A stretch of 64,000 nucleotides of DNA from Neopusillimonas maritima (GCF_040930455.2 NZ_CP170494.1); one strand, 5' to 3'; shown: positions 50,501 through 59,972, counted from the first letter of the stretch. Made by a program: numbers and translations. Notes: generated from the sequence alone by a model not told the origin.

Positions 50501-51964
50501 TTATTTCTCCGGGTCTGGTGTTGAGTCAGGCTCAGCCGCCAATAGCGCTAACCGCTCAACCTGATAATCGCCATGATGCGGCTCAATGGGCGGCAAGGTT
50601 TTATTGGCTTTGGCCGAAAGCTCGTTAAACCGGTTTACTTTGCCGTACAAGCCCTGACGCCCGGCCAAAGCCGTTACGGTACGATTGTAATGATTGCTGA
50701 CTGTGCCCAGCGTATCACCCAACTTCTTCAAGTTTTCAGCAACAACCGCCACCTGGTTGTAGATCTCACCGGCGCGATCACTTAACTCTTGCGCCTGAGC
50801 GCTGCTTCGCGCCACCATCCACAGGTTAGCCACGGTCTTCAAAATGGGCATGAGGGTCGTGTGCGACACCATCACCACATTACGCTGGTAACCATAGTTG
50901 AACAGATCGCGATTATTCTTCAACGCTTCGATATAAGCCGACTCAATAGGCATGAACATGAGTACAAAACTTGGGCTGCGCATGCCAATGAGGTTCGTAT
51001 AATCCTTGCGCGACAGGTCATCGATGTGCTGCTTGACGGCCTTAACGTGGGCTTGCAACGCCGCGCCCTGCTCCGCTTCGGTTTCAGCACTTAAGGCGCG
51101 GTCGTAGTCAACCAACGATACCTTGCTGTCGATCACCATATGCTTGTCATCGGGCAGCTTAATCACAAAGTCGGGCTGCCGGCTCTGCCCTTCGCCGTCT
51201 TTGAACCTGGGCTGAGCCTCGTAGTGGTCGCCCTTTACCAAACCCGCCAGTTCCAGCGTTTTCTCCAGTTGAATCTCCCCCCAAGTGCCTGTGGTTTTCT
51301 TATCCCCCTTCAGCGCCAGCGTTAAATTGTTGGCCTCGGCGCTCATGCGTAAGCCCACTTCCAACACTTGCTTAATTTCCGTACCCAGCGAAGCGTTGCC
51401 TTTAACCGATTCGTCATGCACTTGATTAATACGTTGCTGAAAGGCTGAAATTTGTTCACGAAACGGTTTCAACATGGCGTCGAGCGACGACGTACTGGAC
51501 TGAGTGAACAAGCGTCCTTTCTCCTCAAGCACTTTGTTCGCCAGATTCTGAAACTCGGTTTTCAACTGTTCCTTTGATTGCTCGAACGATTGCTTCAGCG
51601 TTTCAAAGGCAGCCTGTTTTTCTTCATGTTCGGCCTGCAAGCGGGTAAGCCGGCGGTCCAGGTCATTCACACGGCTTTGTGCACCGGCCAGCTCAAGGCT
51701 TTTATCATTCACGGCATCTCGCGCCTCGTCGAGCCTTTCACGCAAACTGCGCAACTCGGCCTCATAACCGGCAAGCTGTCGATCAAGCTGCTGAATACGC
51801 GACTCGTAGTCGCTAATGCGCGCCTCGTACTGCGTTCGCGCAAGCTCATTCCGATTGCGGGCTTCGGCCAAACCGCGCCGGCCGTATATCATCGCTGCGC
51901 CTCCCCCCATGAGCAGGCCCAGCCCCCACAAGAGAAGACCAATCCACTCCGGCGACAACGTCAT
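50501..51964 (-). CDS. rmuC: DNA recombination protein RmuC homologue
   Basis: A 487-residue protein with an N-terminal membrane anchor (WIGLLLWGLGLLMGGGAAMIYG), a coiled coil of about 130 residues rich in Glu/Arg/Gln, and the RmuC core (GTWGEIQLEKTLELAGLVKGDHYEAQPRF, PDFVIKLPDDKHMVIDSKVSLVDYDRAL). RmuC limits recombination at inverted repeats in E. coli, and newer work links it to mobile DNA defence. It starts at ATG 51964, overlapping the panB stop by four bases. A much longer frame reaching 52150 lies inside panB and is rejected. Confidence 0.93.
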   Translation of the reverse strand: MTLSPEWIGLLLWGLGLLMGGGAAMIYGRRGLAEARNRNELARTQYEARISDYESRIQQLDRQLAGYEAELRSLRERLDEARDAVNDKSLELAGAQSRVNDLDRRLTRLQAEHEEKQAAFETLKQSFEQSKEQLKTEFQNLANKVLEEKGRLFTQSSTSSLDAMLKPFREQISAFQQRINQVHDESVKGNASLGTEIKQVLEVGLRMSAEANNLTLALKGDKKTTGTWGEIQLEKTLELAGLVKGDHYEAQPRFKDGEGQSRQPDFVIKLPDDKHMVIDSKVSLVDYDRALSAETEAEQGAALQAHVKAVKQHIDDLSRKDYTNLIGMRSPSFVLMFMPIESAYIEALKNNRDLFNYGYQRNVVMVSHTTLMPILKTVANLWMVARSSAQAQELSDRAGEIYNQVAVVAENLKKLGDTLGTVSNHYNRTVTALAGRQGLYGKVNRFNELSAKANKTLPPIEPHHGDYQVERLALLAAEPDSTPDPEK

Positions 51965-52788
51965 GATTTTTTCTTGACTCCAAAACAATGATCGAGCGTT
52001 GGGAACTGGCCCTCGCGCACCTCTGCGGCGTATTGGGCGGCGGCATGGCGGATAACACCGGCCGCATCGCCAAACGGTTTGGCAAACTTGGGAATGCGAT
52101 CGCCGCTTAATCCCAGAATATCCTCGGTAACCAGAATCTGGCCATCGCAATCCGGCGATGCGCCGATACCAATTGTAGGAATTGCCACCGCATCGGTAAT
52201 GCGACGTGCCAGTTCTTCGGCCACGCCTTCCAGCACCAATCCAAACGCCCCCGCTTTTTCATGCGCCAGCGCATCCTGAAAGATTCGCTCAGCCGCCTCT
52301 TCGGACATCCCTTGGGCCTTAAACCCGCCCATGGTGTTCACATACTGCGGCATTAAACCTACGTGCGCCAACACGGGTACCCCACGATCGACCAAAAACC
52401 GCGTCGTGGCCGCCAGTGCGCTTCCCCCTTCCATTTTTACACCGGCTGCACCACTCACCGCCAAAATATGTGCCGCATTGCGAAACGCCTGCTCCGGCGA
52501 CTCTTGATAAGAGCCAAACGGCATATCGACCAAAATGCAGGCACGTTGCGTTGCGCGCACAACAGCCGCAGCATGAGCGGCCATCTGATCGACTGTAATG
52601 GCCAGCGTATTGGGCATGGCGTAACCCACCATCGCCGTGGAATCGCCAATCAGAATCATGTCCTGACTTTCATCAAGCAAACGCGCAATGGGCGCAATAT
52701 AGGCTGTTAGGGAAGCAATTTTTTTCTTGCCCTTGTAACCCATGAGGTCGGGAATACTGATACGTTTTGTTTTGGAATGTACGCTCAC
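51961..52788 (-). CDS. panB: Ketopantoate hydroxymethyltransferase
   Basis: A 275-residue TIM-barrel enzyme that makes ketopantoate from 2-oxoisovalerate and 5,10-methylene-THF, the first committed step of pantothenate synthesis. Visible family motifs are KIASLTAYIAPIARLLDE, LIGDSTAMVGYAMPNTLAITVDQMAAH, VKMEGG, VPVLAHVGLMPQ and IGIGASPDCDGQILVTEDILGL. Most PanB proteins have LTAYDYP and GDSLGMV; here these are LTAYIAP and GDSTAMV, so the active-site Asp after the Tyr is replaced. It lies upstream of rmuC with coupled translation. Confidence 0.93.
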   Translation of the reverse strand: MSVHSKTKRISIPDLMGYKGKKKIASLTAYIAPIARLLDESQDMILIGDSTAMVGYAMPNTLAITVDQMAAHAAAVVRATQRACILVDMPFGSYQESPEQAFRNAAHILAVSGAAGVKMEGGSALAATTRFLVDRGVPVLAHVGLMPQYVNTMGGFKAQGMSEEAAERIFQDALAHEKAGAFGLVLEGVAEELARRITDAVAIPTIGIGASPDCDGQILVTEDILGLSGDRIPKFAKPFGDAAGVIRHAAAQYAAEVREGQFPTLDHCFGVKKKS

Positions 52789-52869
52789 AGACAGCTCCTG
52801 GTTTATGCCGGAATCGAGAACCTTATAATGACCATAAGCTTACCCTGTTTAACACCTTAGGGAGATCGC

Positions 52870-53712
52870 ATGACCGATATTGTAAATAGCGTTACGTTTC
52901 ACGATGGCCACAAAGCCCCACGTATTGGGTTCGGCGTTTGGCAAGTAGAGAACAATGAAGCCGTTGACGCCATCAAAACCGCCGTAAAAACCGGCTATCG
53001 TCTCATTGACACCGCCGCCATATACGGCAATGAAGAGGGCGTCGGGCGCGCCATAAAAGAATGCGGCGTCGATCGTAAAGACCTTTTCATTACCACCAAA
53101 GTCTGGAATGATCGGCATGGCTTCGATGAAACCATGAAAGCATTCGAGGAAAGCATCAATAAACTCGGCCTCGATTATATCGACCTCTACCTTATTCACT
53201 GGCCCGCACCTAAAATCGGCTTATACGTTAAGAGCTGGGAAGCACTGATGCAACTGCGTGAAGAAGGCCGGGTTCGTTCCATTGGGGTTTCAAACTTTAA
53301 TATTGACCACTTGCAAATGCTGCTCGACGAAACAGGCGTACTGCCCGTCGTGAATCAAATTGAATTGAACCCGCGATTCCAGCAGCCTGAGCTACGCGCG
53401 TTTCACGCAGAGAACAACATCGTTACCGAGTCATGGAGCCCGCTTGGGCACGGCCTGTTGTGGGAAAACCCGATTCTGGCCAAAGTTGCACAAAAACATA
53501 AACGTTCGGTTGCGCAAGTCATACTGCGTTGGCATTTGCAACTGGACTGCATGGTTATTCCAAAATCGGTCACCCCAAAACGTATCGAAGAAAATTTTGA
53601 AGTGTTCGACTTCGAGCTGGATGAGCAGGACATGAACGACATTGCCACCTTACACGACGACGATGCGCGCCACGGACCCGATCCGGAACGCTTCCGCTTA
53701 CCTAAGGCGTAA
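52870..53712 (+). CDS. Aldo/keto reductase
   Basis: A 280-residue (alpha/beta)8 NADPH reductase with the catalytic tetrad: Asp and Tyr in LIDTAAIYGNEEGVGRAI, Lys in FITTKVWN and His in YLIHWPAP. The C-terminal cofactor motif is VIPKSVTPKRIEENFEVF. It resembles the DkgA/2,5-diketo-gluconate and methylglyoxal-reducing group. It starts with GGGAG eight bases before ATG 52870, divergent from panB, and converges closely with the MFS gene. The substrate is unknown. Confidence 0.92.
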   Translation: MTDIVNSVTFHDGHKAPRIGFGVWQVENNEAVDAIKTAVKTGYRLIDTAAIYGNEEGVGRAIKECGVDRKDLFITTKVWNDRHGFDETMKAFEESINKLGLDYIDLYLIHWPAPKIGLYVKSWEALMQLREEGRVRSIGVSNFNIDHLQMLLDETGVLPVVNQIELNPRFQQPELRAFHAENNIVTESWSPLGHGLLWENPILAKVAQKHKRSVAQVILRWHLQLDCMVIPKSVTPKRIEENFEVFDFELDEQDMNDIATLHDDDARHGPDPERFRLPKA

Positions 53713-53718
53713 ACCAAT

Positions 53719-55191
53719 TTAAGGCGTTATTTCCTGGGCCATAGCACGTGCCGCCGCTCTTGCGTCGGTTTCGGCTTTGGCCTGAATCACACGCCCAATA
53801 ATAAAAAACGCCGCCCCGGGTGCAAGCGCGAAGGCGAACAATAGCGCATACGCGGCCGATTGCGCTCCTTGAACACCTCCGGGGTCAGTAATGCCGGCCG
53901 CGTTAACAATCATGCCGGCAATGGTTGAACCCATTGCAAGCGCAAACAACTGGACAGTAATAACCGAGCCGGACGCGATACTTTCCTGCCCCGCGGGCGC
54001 ACTTCTGAATACCTGCGAGAGCAAATGAGGCCAGGAAATGCCAATGCCAAGGCCCACACCAAACAAAGGCGCCAACATCACCCAAAGCCAATATGTTTGC
54101 GTTAAATGCAGCATGGGCATGAGTACCGCCAGTGCTGCGAGCGAAACGGCAATCGTTGCAGGCCCCGCCCGCAATAACCATTTCGCAGTGGCCGGCCGGC
54201 GACCCGAACTAAAAATTGACCCGATCGTCCAGCCGATAGACATCAGAGCCGTTAAATAACCGGCCGCCAGCGGCTCGTAGCCATGAACCACCTGCAAAAA
54301 ATAAGGAATGAAAACTTCGACGGTAATGGATACGCTGATCAGGGCCACGCAGGCGTAAATGCTACCCATGGCCTGCCGTAAAGAATAAGAACCTTGTGGC
54401 AACAGCGGGATATCGGCGTTCATATCGCTACGCGCGACCAACACCGCAATACCCAACCCCACAAAAACACCCAACGCATTCCAGCCCACATGGGTCGACA
54501 AGCTCCCCATTGAAACAACCAGTACCGACAACACCACAAGCGCGATTTTGCCAACGGGCACTCGAATACGTTGGCTGGGCGCATTCGTGCTGCCCGTCGT
54601 GGAAGCGTTAATTTGCGTAATCACCAGCCAGGCCAACCCAAACGCCACCGGCAAAATCGCCCCGTAAGCCCAGCGCCAATTTCCCGACTGAGCAAAAATA
54701 CCGCCAATTGCGGGCCCGCTAAGCGTGGAAACGCCCCACATACTTGATGTCAGCCCCACCGCACGCGGCCAAAGGCGCTCCTCAAACACAACTCGAATCG
54801 ACGAATAACACAGGCCCAACAACAACCCACCACCTGCACCCTGAACCGTACGGCCAACCAGCATCCAAAGCATGCTGGGCGCCAGCGCGCAGGTGGCAGT
54901 ACCCACTGAAAAGATCGCAATAGCGACCAGGAAGGCTTTTTTCAAGCCGAATACGTCATTCGCCTTGGCCGATAAGGCCGAGCTCATAATTGAGGCCGCA
55001 ACGAACAGCGTCATGTTCCACGCGTAATACTCCAGGCCGCCAATATCACGCACAACGGAAGGCAAAATGGTGACCGCAATGTATACATTAATGGCATGCA
55101 ATGCCACACCACCAGCCACCGCCAGCGAACGCAGACCATTGCGTCCCGAAAGCAGTTCGCCCCATGATGCTTGATCAGAAGATCCACTCAT
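53719..55191 (-). CDS. MFS drug-efflux-type transporter (DHA2-like)
   Basis: A 490-residue transporter with about 14 hydrophobic segments. It has motif A-like ALSAKANDVFGLKKAFLVA after TM2 and a WRWAYGAILPVAFGLAWLVI segment as in EmrB/QacA relatives. I start it at ATG 55191, which overlaps the stop of the LOG gene (ATGA); the longer frame lacks support. The two upstream genes are also coupled. Substrate could be a drug or a metabolite. Confidence 0.87.
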   Translation of the reverse strand: MSGSSDQASWGELLSGRNGLRSLAVAGGVALHAINVYIAVTILPSVVRDIGGLEYYAWNMTLFVAASIMSSALSAKANDVFGLKKAFLVAIAIFSVGTATCALAPSMLWMLVGRTVQGAGGGLLLGLCYSSIRVVFEERLWPRAVGLTSSMWGVSTLSGPAIGGIFAQSGNWRWAYGAILPVAFGLAWLVITQINASTTGSTNAPSQRIRVPVGKIALVVLSVLVVSMGSLSTHVGWNALGVFVGLGIAVLVARSDMNADIPLLPQGSYSLRQAMGSIYACVALISVSITVEVFIPYFLQVVHGYEPLAAGYLTALMSIGWTIGSIFSSGRRPATAKWLLRAGPATIAVSLAALAVLMPMLHLTQTYWLWVMLAPLFGVGLGIGISWPHLLSQVFRSAPAGQESIASGSVITVQLFALAMGSTIAGMIVNAAGITDPGGVQGAQSAAYALLFAFALAPGAAFFIIGRVIQAKAETDARAAARAMAQEITP

Positions 55192-56075
55192 ACCGGCTCC
55201 CCAGGAAAGGGCCGATCGGCACAATTTGCATAAAACACCTCAAGAAGCGACAAAATTTCTTCCGCCGTTTCCACCACCGTAACCAACTCCCGGTCTGCCT
55301 GAGAAATCATGCCCTCTTCCACCATAAAATCAAAATCAATCAATCGAGACCAATAGTCTCTGCCAACCAGAATAATCGGCATACGCGACATTTTCTCGGT
55401 TTGCACCAAAGTTAACGCTTCGAACAATTCATCCAGCGTGCCAAAACCGCCTGGAAACGCCACCAGAGCACGCGCACGCAACATGAAGTGCATTTTGCGC
55501 AAGGCGAAATAATGAAAATGAAAGCACAGCGTGGGCGTAATGAACGGATTGGGAACCTGCTCGTGCGGTAAGGTGATGTTCAACCCAATACTTTTTGCTC
55601 CCGCATCAAACGCGCCGCGGTTACCTGCCTCCATAATGCCGGGCCCACCCCCTGTGACCACCACAAACTGGCAAGGGTTATCTGCCTGAAAACGTTGTGA
55701 AATAAGATAGGAAAACCGCCGGGCTTCTTCGTAGTAGCGTGAGTAGTAAACCTGTCGCTGCGCCTGCTTCAACGCCTGCGTTGCGTCCGGATCATCTGGG
55801 TGATGATTCAGAAATTCCGACGCCTGATCGTATCTTTTCTTCGCTTCGACCGGCGACAATACGCGCGCACTGCCATAAACCACAATCGTTGACTCAATGT
55901 GGTTCTCACGCAAATACGACTCGGGCTTAAGCAACTCAAGTTGCAACCTGACGGGACGCAAATCTTCATCCCGCATAAATTCGGCGTCGTGATAGGCTAA
56001 CCGATAGGAAGGGCTTTTAAGAATGGCGCGCAACAATTCGGCGCGTTGTTCCGGAGTGAGTGAATCGCTGGTCAT
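55188..56075 (-). CDS. LOG family protein (TIGR00730-type, possible nucleotide 5'-monophosphate glycosidase)
   Basis: A 295-residue Rossmann protein with VVVTGGGPGIMEAGNRGA and PGGFGTLDELFEALTLVQT, the two hallmarks of LOG (LONELY GUY) / lysine-decarboxylase-like proteins. It has an additional 130-residue N-terminal region with helices, found in the larger bacterial members. LOG enzymes cleave the N-glycosidic bond of nucleoside 5'-monophosphates, making cytokinin bases in some organisms. Overlaps the Gfo/Idh gene upstream and MFS gene downstream by four bases each. Confidence 0.88.
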   Translation of the reverse strand: MTSDSLTPEQRAELLRAILKSPSYRLAYHDAEFMRDEDLRPVRLQLELLKPESYLRENHIESTIVVYGSARVLSPVEAKKRYDQASEFLNHHPDDPDATQALKQAQRQVYYSRYYEEARRFSYLISQRFQADNPCQFVVVTGGGPGIMEAGNRGAFDAGAKSIGLNITLPHEQVPNPFITPTLCFHFHYFALRKMHFMLRARALVAFPGGFGTLDELFEALTLVQTEKMSRMPIILVGRDYWSRLIDFDFMVEEGMISQADRELVTVVETAEEILSLLEVFYANCADRPFPGEPV

Positions 56076-57016
56076 TTCAAGGTCTTTTCAATACGATCCA
56101 AAGTCTCGTAGGCAGGCAATACACGCGCAATACTGGAACGCGGCTCGCGGTGTTCCCGAATAGCCGCAAAAAACTCACGGTCTTGTAACTCTATGCCATT
56201 CAACGAAACATCAACCCCCGATACATCAATGACCTTACCTTCGCCGTCTACCAATTCATCGTAACGTGCGATGTAAGTACCATTGTCGCAAATATAGCGG
56301 AAGAAAGAGCCTTGCGGCCCCTGGTTGTTGAACGAAAGCGACAGCGTGCAAAGCGCCCCTGATGCCACTTTCAATTGCACCGACATGTCCATGGCAATGC
56401 CAAGTGCGGGATGTAAAGGCCCATGCATGCCGTGCACTTCCTGCGCCACCTCACCGGTTTGATATTGAAACAGATCTACCGTGTGGCAAGCATGGTGCCA
56501 TAACAGGTGGTCTGTCCAGCTTCGGGGTTGCCCTTCCGCGTTCACATTGGAGCGCCGGAAAAAATAGGTTTGCACGTCTAATTGCTGCAACGCCAACTCA
56601 CCCCGCTGAATACGATGATGTATCCACTGGTGGCTGGGGTTGTAACGGCGCGTGTGCCCGGCCATCGCAACCAGGCCGGTTTCCTGTTGTTTGGCAGCCA
56701 AAGCGCGCGCATCGGCCAGGTTATCGGCCATGGGAATTTCAACTTGAACATGCTTGCCGGCGTGAAGACAGGCCAAAGCCTGAGCGGTGTGCACTTGGGT
56801 GGGGCCGCACAAAATCATCGCATCGATTTCGGGCAGTGCCAGGCAAGCTTCCAGCGACGGCAAGACCGCAGGCACCTTGAACCGGCGTGCAATCGCCTCC
56901 AGTCGGGCGGTATCACGGCCACCGGTAATACAAACCACCTCAACCCCGCTGATATGACTAATTGCTTCTAAATGTTTCAGCCCAAAAGCCCCAATTCCAG
57001 CAATACCTACCTTCAT
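56072..57016 (-). CDS. Gfo/Idh/MocA family oxidoreductase
   Basis: A 314-residue NAD(P)-dependent dehydrogenase: GIAGIGAFGLKHLEAISHISGVEVVCI is the Rossmann entry, MILCGPTQVHTAQALACLHAGKHVQVEIPMADN contains the family's substrate-binding motif with Glu in place of the usual EKP Lys, and the C-terminal beta-sheet domain follows (SWTDHLLWHHACHTVDLF). Members oxidise sugars, cyclitols and also aromatic aldehyde hemiacetals (LigC of protocatechuate degradation is in this superfamily). Here it is first in an operon with LOG and MFS genes, so the substrate is open. Confidence 0.88.
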   Translation of the reverse strand: MKVGIAGIGAFGLKHLEAISHISGVEVVCITGGRDTARLEAIARRFKVPAVLPSLEACLALPEIDAMILCGPTQVHTAQALACLHAGKHVQVEIPMADNLADARALAAKQQETGLVAMAGHTRRYNPSHQWIHHRIQRGELALQQLDVQTYFFRRSNVNAEGQPRSWTDHLLWHHACHTVDLFQYQTGEVAQEVHGMHGPLHPALGIAMDMSVQLKVASGALCTLSLSFNNQGPQGSFFRYICDNGTYIARYDELVDGEGKVIDVSGVDVSLNGIELQDREFFAAIREHREPRSSIARVLPAYETLDRIEKTLK

Positions 57017-57142
57017 TTCCGCCCTTTTAATGCCACCCCCGGCCCCTAAAATGCCTTAAGTTTCCTGAAAGGTTGACGTAACCATAGCTACACATAGCTG
57101 TCAAGCCAATTGTAACCACCCTTTTTCCGAGTAAGCCTATTC

Positions 57143-58765
57143 ATGATGCACAATCTTAAAATCAGTACCCGTTTGATTATCGGGTTCGTTGTAATGCTGC
57201 TGTTCATTGCCATTTTGGCCGGTGTCGGCATCTGGCGCGTTCAAAGTTCCGATGCCATGGCACAAGACCTTACAGAAGTTCGCCTCGATAACGAACGACT
57301 AATAGCAAAATGGAACATGCTGACTGCGTTGAACGCCACACGCACGATTGCCAATGCCAAGTTAACCGACCCCGGCACTATTGCGTACTTTCAGGAACAA
57401 ATGAAAGCAACAAGCGCTGAGATTTCCAAACTACAAGCCGAACTGAAAAAATCTATCACGAATCCTGAAGCGCTACGCTTATTCGACGAAGTTCAGGAGC
57501 GCCGTTCCGAATATGTCGGAAAACGAGAAGCAGCCATTCAAGCTCGCAAGGAAGGAAACTTTGCGGTTTCACGCGATTTTTTCGATAATCAACTTGAAAG
57601 TTTGCTGGCAAACTACACGCAAAGTATTCAAAATCTCCTCGTATTCCAGCAAGGACTCATTAACGAGCGCGCGCAAGACTTAAATCAAGAAAATGAGCTT
57701 GCGCTTACCATCATGATCGGTCTGACGGTCGCCGCGTTGCTTATCGGTGTACTGATGGCTGTCGGCATCACTCGCTCCATTACGCTTCCGCTGCGAAATG
57801 CCGTTAACTTCGCCGAAAAAGTCTCATCTCGTGATCTAACCGGTAATATCTCGGTAAAAGGCAAGAATGAAGTCGCCACCTTGCTGGCCGCCCTGCAGCG
57901 CATGAACGCCAATCTGCTCGACGTGGTTCTCGAGGTTCGCGACGGCGCCGATTCCATTGCAACCGCTTCCACCCAAATTGCGGCGGGCAACACCGATTTA
58001 TCGTCACGCACAGAGCAGCAGGCAAGCTCGCTGGCGGAAACAGCCGCAACCATGGAAGAAATTACCACTACAGTAAAACAAAATGCCGACAACGCAAACC
58101 AGGCCAACGGTCTGGCCGAATCGGCAGCGAATGTGGCCACCCATAGCGGCAAAGTCGTATCCAAAGTTGTTGACACCATGGGCGCGATTAACGAATCGTC
58201 CAAGCAAGTGGTGGATATCATCAGCGTGATCGACGGTATCGCCTTCCAAACCAACATCCTGGCATTGAACGCGGCTGTCGAAGCGGCACGCGCCGGGGAA
58301 CAGGGCAAAGGTTTCGCGGTTGTGGCCTCGGAGGTGCGTTCGCTTGCACAGCGCAGCGCCCAGGCGGCCAAGGAAATCAAAGATCTGATCGACAAATCGG
58401 TTTCCATCACCGAGGAAGGCAACCGTCTGGTCGCCGAAGCCGGCTCAACAATGGAAGAAACCGTTAGCAGCATCAAACGGGTGACCGACATCATGGGTGA
58501 AATTACCGCCGCGAGCCAGGAACAAAGTATTGGTATCGACCAGGTGAACCAGGCCGTTGCGCAAATGGACCAGGTCACGCAACAAAATGCGGCATTGGTT
58601 CAGGAGGCCTCAGCGGCATCGGCCAGCCTGCAGGATCAGGCCGCATCGCTGGCCAATTTGGTTGCCACATTCCGCGTGGAAGCACAAGCCCATAAAGCTG
58701 CCACCAAAACAATCGAACAAGACAACGAACCCTTTAGTCATACCCCAAAACTACTAGGCGCCTGA
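57143..58765 (+). CDS. Methyl-accepting chemotaxis protein
   Basis: A 540-residue chemoreceptor. TM1 (LIIGFVVMLLFIAILAGVGIW) and TM2 (ALTIMIGLTVAALLIGVLMAV) enclose a four-helix-bundle periplasmic sensor of about 160 residues. HAMP follows (TRSITLPLRNAVNFAEKVSSRDLT), then the signalling hairpin with the conserved tip VVDIISVIDGIAFQTNILALNAAVEAARAGEQGKGFAVVASEVRSLAQRSA. It lacks the C-terminal pentapeptide for CheR docking. The ligand is unknown. An intrinsic terminator lies 25 bases beyond the stop, inside the convergent gene. Confidence 0.95.
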   Translation: MMHNLKISTRLIIGFVVMLLFIAILAGVGIWRVQSSDAMAQDLTEVRLDNERLIAKWNMLTALNATRTIANAKLTDPGTIAYFQEQMKATSAEISKLQAELKKSITNPEALRLFDEVQERRSEYVGKREAAIQARKEGNFAVSRDFFDNQLESLLANYTQSIQNLLVFQQGLINERAQDLNQENELALTIMIGLTVAALLIGVLMAVGITRSITLPLRNAVNFAEKVSSRDLTGNISVKGKNEVATLLAALQRMNANLLDVVLEVRDGADSIATASTQIAAGNTDLSSRTEQQASSLAETAATMEEITTTVKQNADNANQANGLAESAANVATHSGKVVSKVVDTMGAINESSKQVVDIISVIDGIAFQTNILALNAAVEAARAGEQGKGFAVVASEVRSLAQRSAQAAKEIKDLIDKSVSITEEGNRLVAEAGSTMEETVSSIKRVTDIMGEITAASQEQSIGIDQVNQAVAQMDQVTQQNAALVQEASAASASLQDQAASLANLVATFRVEAQAHKAATKTIEQDNEPFSHTPKLLGA

Positions 58766-59191
58766 AGATAACCTTCGACGTAGCCAGCGAAAAACCCCGC
58801 CCACCAGCGGGGTTTTTTCATACAAGGCCTGGGCAGGATCCCAGTAGTCGTAATGCATGCACACTTTTCCTTGAGCATTGAACCGAACATGCGTAGCCCC
58901 CTTTACCGTCCAGTCGCGACGGGCGCCTGCTTTCCCGGTTTGAAACGAGAATGTCCAGGTTAAGAAGCCGTTGCGCCCTTCTGACGCAATCGCATCCACT
59001 TTGAACACCGGCAAATGCACTGTGGCAAACATATGTTCAAAAATGCGCCGGATAGCGTCAATACCGATCACATCGTTAAATGGGTCGGTAAACGCTGCGT
59101 CGGCTGCGTACACCTCATCCAATCGATCAAGACTTTCAGGCGCAAGGCGCTCGTAGAACGCAGCAACATGTTGAATGCCCGGTGCGCTCAT
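58754..59191 (-). CDS. Nuclear transport factor 2 / SnoaL-like protein
   Basis: A 145-residue cone-shaped NTF2-fold protein, with HVAAFYERLAPESLDRLDEVYAADAAFTDPFNDVIG at the start and THVRFNAQGKVCMHYDYWDPAQALYEKTPLVGGVFRWLRRRL at the end. The family contains both enzymes and small-molecule binders, so no reaction can be assigned. It is the last gene of the seven-gene cfa operon and overlaps the SDR gene by four bases. In several proteobacteria the same gene accompanies cfa and SDR in sigma-E/ChrR-type stress loci. Confidence 0.82.
   Translation of the reverse strand: MSAPGIQHVAAFYERLAPESLDRLDEVYAADAAFTDPFNDVIGIDAIRRIFEHMFATVHLPVFKVDAIASEGRNGFLTWTFSFQTGKAGARRDWTVKGATHVRFNAQGKVCMHYDYWDPAQALYEKTPLVGGVFRWLRRRLSSGA
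58790..58818 (+). terminator. Rho-independent terminator of the chemoreceptor gene, inside the convergent coding sequence
   Basis: AAAACCCCGC (58791-58800) pairs with GCGGGG and the following T run (58807-58818) around a six-base loop CCACCA. The A and T tracts make it bidirectional in principle. It is located within codons of the NTF2-like gene, about 12 codons before that gene's stop. Confidence 0.85.
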
Positions 59192-59961
59192 AACCCGGTT
59201 CCCCGCCGGACCAGCGCAAAATACAAACGGTAAGGCAATAAACGCAGAAACTTCAGAACCAATGTGAAACGACGTGGAAAGTGAATTTCAAAACACCCGC
59301 GCGACCACCCCTTCAAAATGGCGGTTGCAGCCTGTTCAGGCGTTTGCATTGCCGGCATGGGAAACGGGTTCTGCGCAGTGAGCGGGGTTTCAACAAACCC
59401 AGGGTGGACAACCGAAACGTGAATGCCGGCCGGTTTCAAATCCTGATACAACACTTCGGCCAAATGCGTTAACGCCGCCTTGGTGGGCCCGTAAGCCAGA
59501 CTTTGGGGCAAGCCCGTAAAGCCGGCCACACTGGATACAAAACTGATATGCCCCGCCCCCTGGGCCTGCATTGGCGGCAGTACGGCATGCAACATATTCA
59601 ACGCGCCCACATAATTAACCTGCTCGTGCCGCAGCATGGTGTCCAGATCATAGTCCTGCGCCCGCATGGCCTTGAAATAGCCGGCGCAATACAACACCAC
59701 CTCAAGCTCGCCCAATTCCTGGGTAATACGCGCCATGGCTTGCTCAAATGTACGAACATCAGTGACATCCAACGGAACAGCCAAAGCCCCGGGATGCTTT
59801 TCAACGAAAGTGTCCAGCGCCTGCGCATTGCGCGCCGACACCACCACTTTGGCTCCCTGTTGCGCCAAGTCGTGGGCAACAGCGTGCCCAATGCCACTGG
59901 ACGCGCCCACCACCCAAACCACACGGCCTTTCCAATTTCGCATAGGCGGGTTCATCGGCAT
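59188..59961 (-). CDS. Short-chain dehydrogenase/reductase
   Basis: A 257-residue classical SDR: cofactor motif VVGASSGIGHAVA, catalytic Ser in SFVSSVAGF, Tyr and Lys in YGPTKAAL, plus the PGFVET loop. It probably uses NADP, given Arg in the loop after strand 2. The C-terminal hydrophobic, basic tail (FTLVLKFLRLLPYRLYFALVRRG) may associate with the membrane, in line with lipid-related neighbours. Co-translated with the NTF2 gene. Confidence 0.9.
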   Translation of the reverse strand: MPMNPPMRNWKGRVVWVVGASSGIGHAVAHDLAQQGAKVVVSARNAQALDTFVEKHPGALAVPLDVTDVRTFEQAMARITQELGELEVVLYCAGYFKAMRAQDYDLDTMLRHEQVNYVGALNMLHAVLPPMQAQGAGHISFVSSVAGFTGLPQSLAYGPTKAALTHLAEVLYQDLKPAGIHVSVVHPGFVETPLTAQNPFPMPAMQTPEQAATAILKGWSRGCFEIHFPRRFTLVLKFLRLLPYRLYFALVRRGTGL

Positions 59962-59972
59962 AAGAACTCCTT

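Noticed and set aside
51965..52150. N-terminal extension of RmuC
   Set aside because: It lies entirely within panB, is Arg/Cys rich and has no RmuC similarity. ATG 51964 overlaps the panB stop in the usual coupled way.
57685..58578. 297-codon minus-strand frame opposite the chemoreceptor
   Set aside because: Ser/Thr/Ala-rich chain without family features, created by the codon bias of the highly conserved signalling domain on the other strand.
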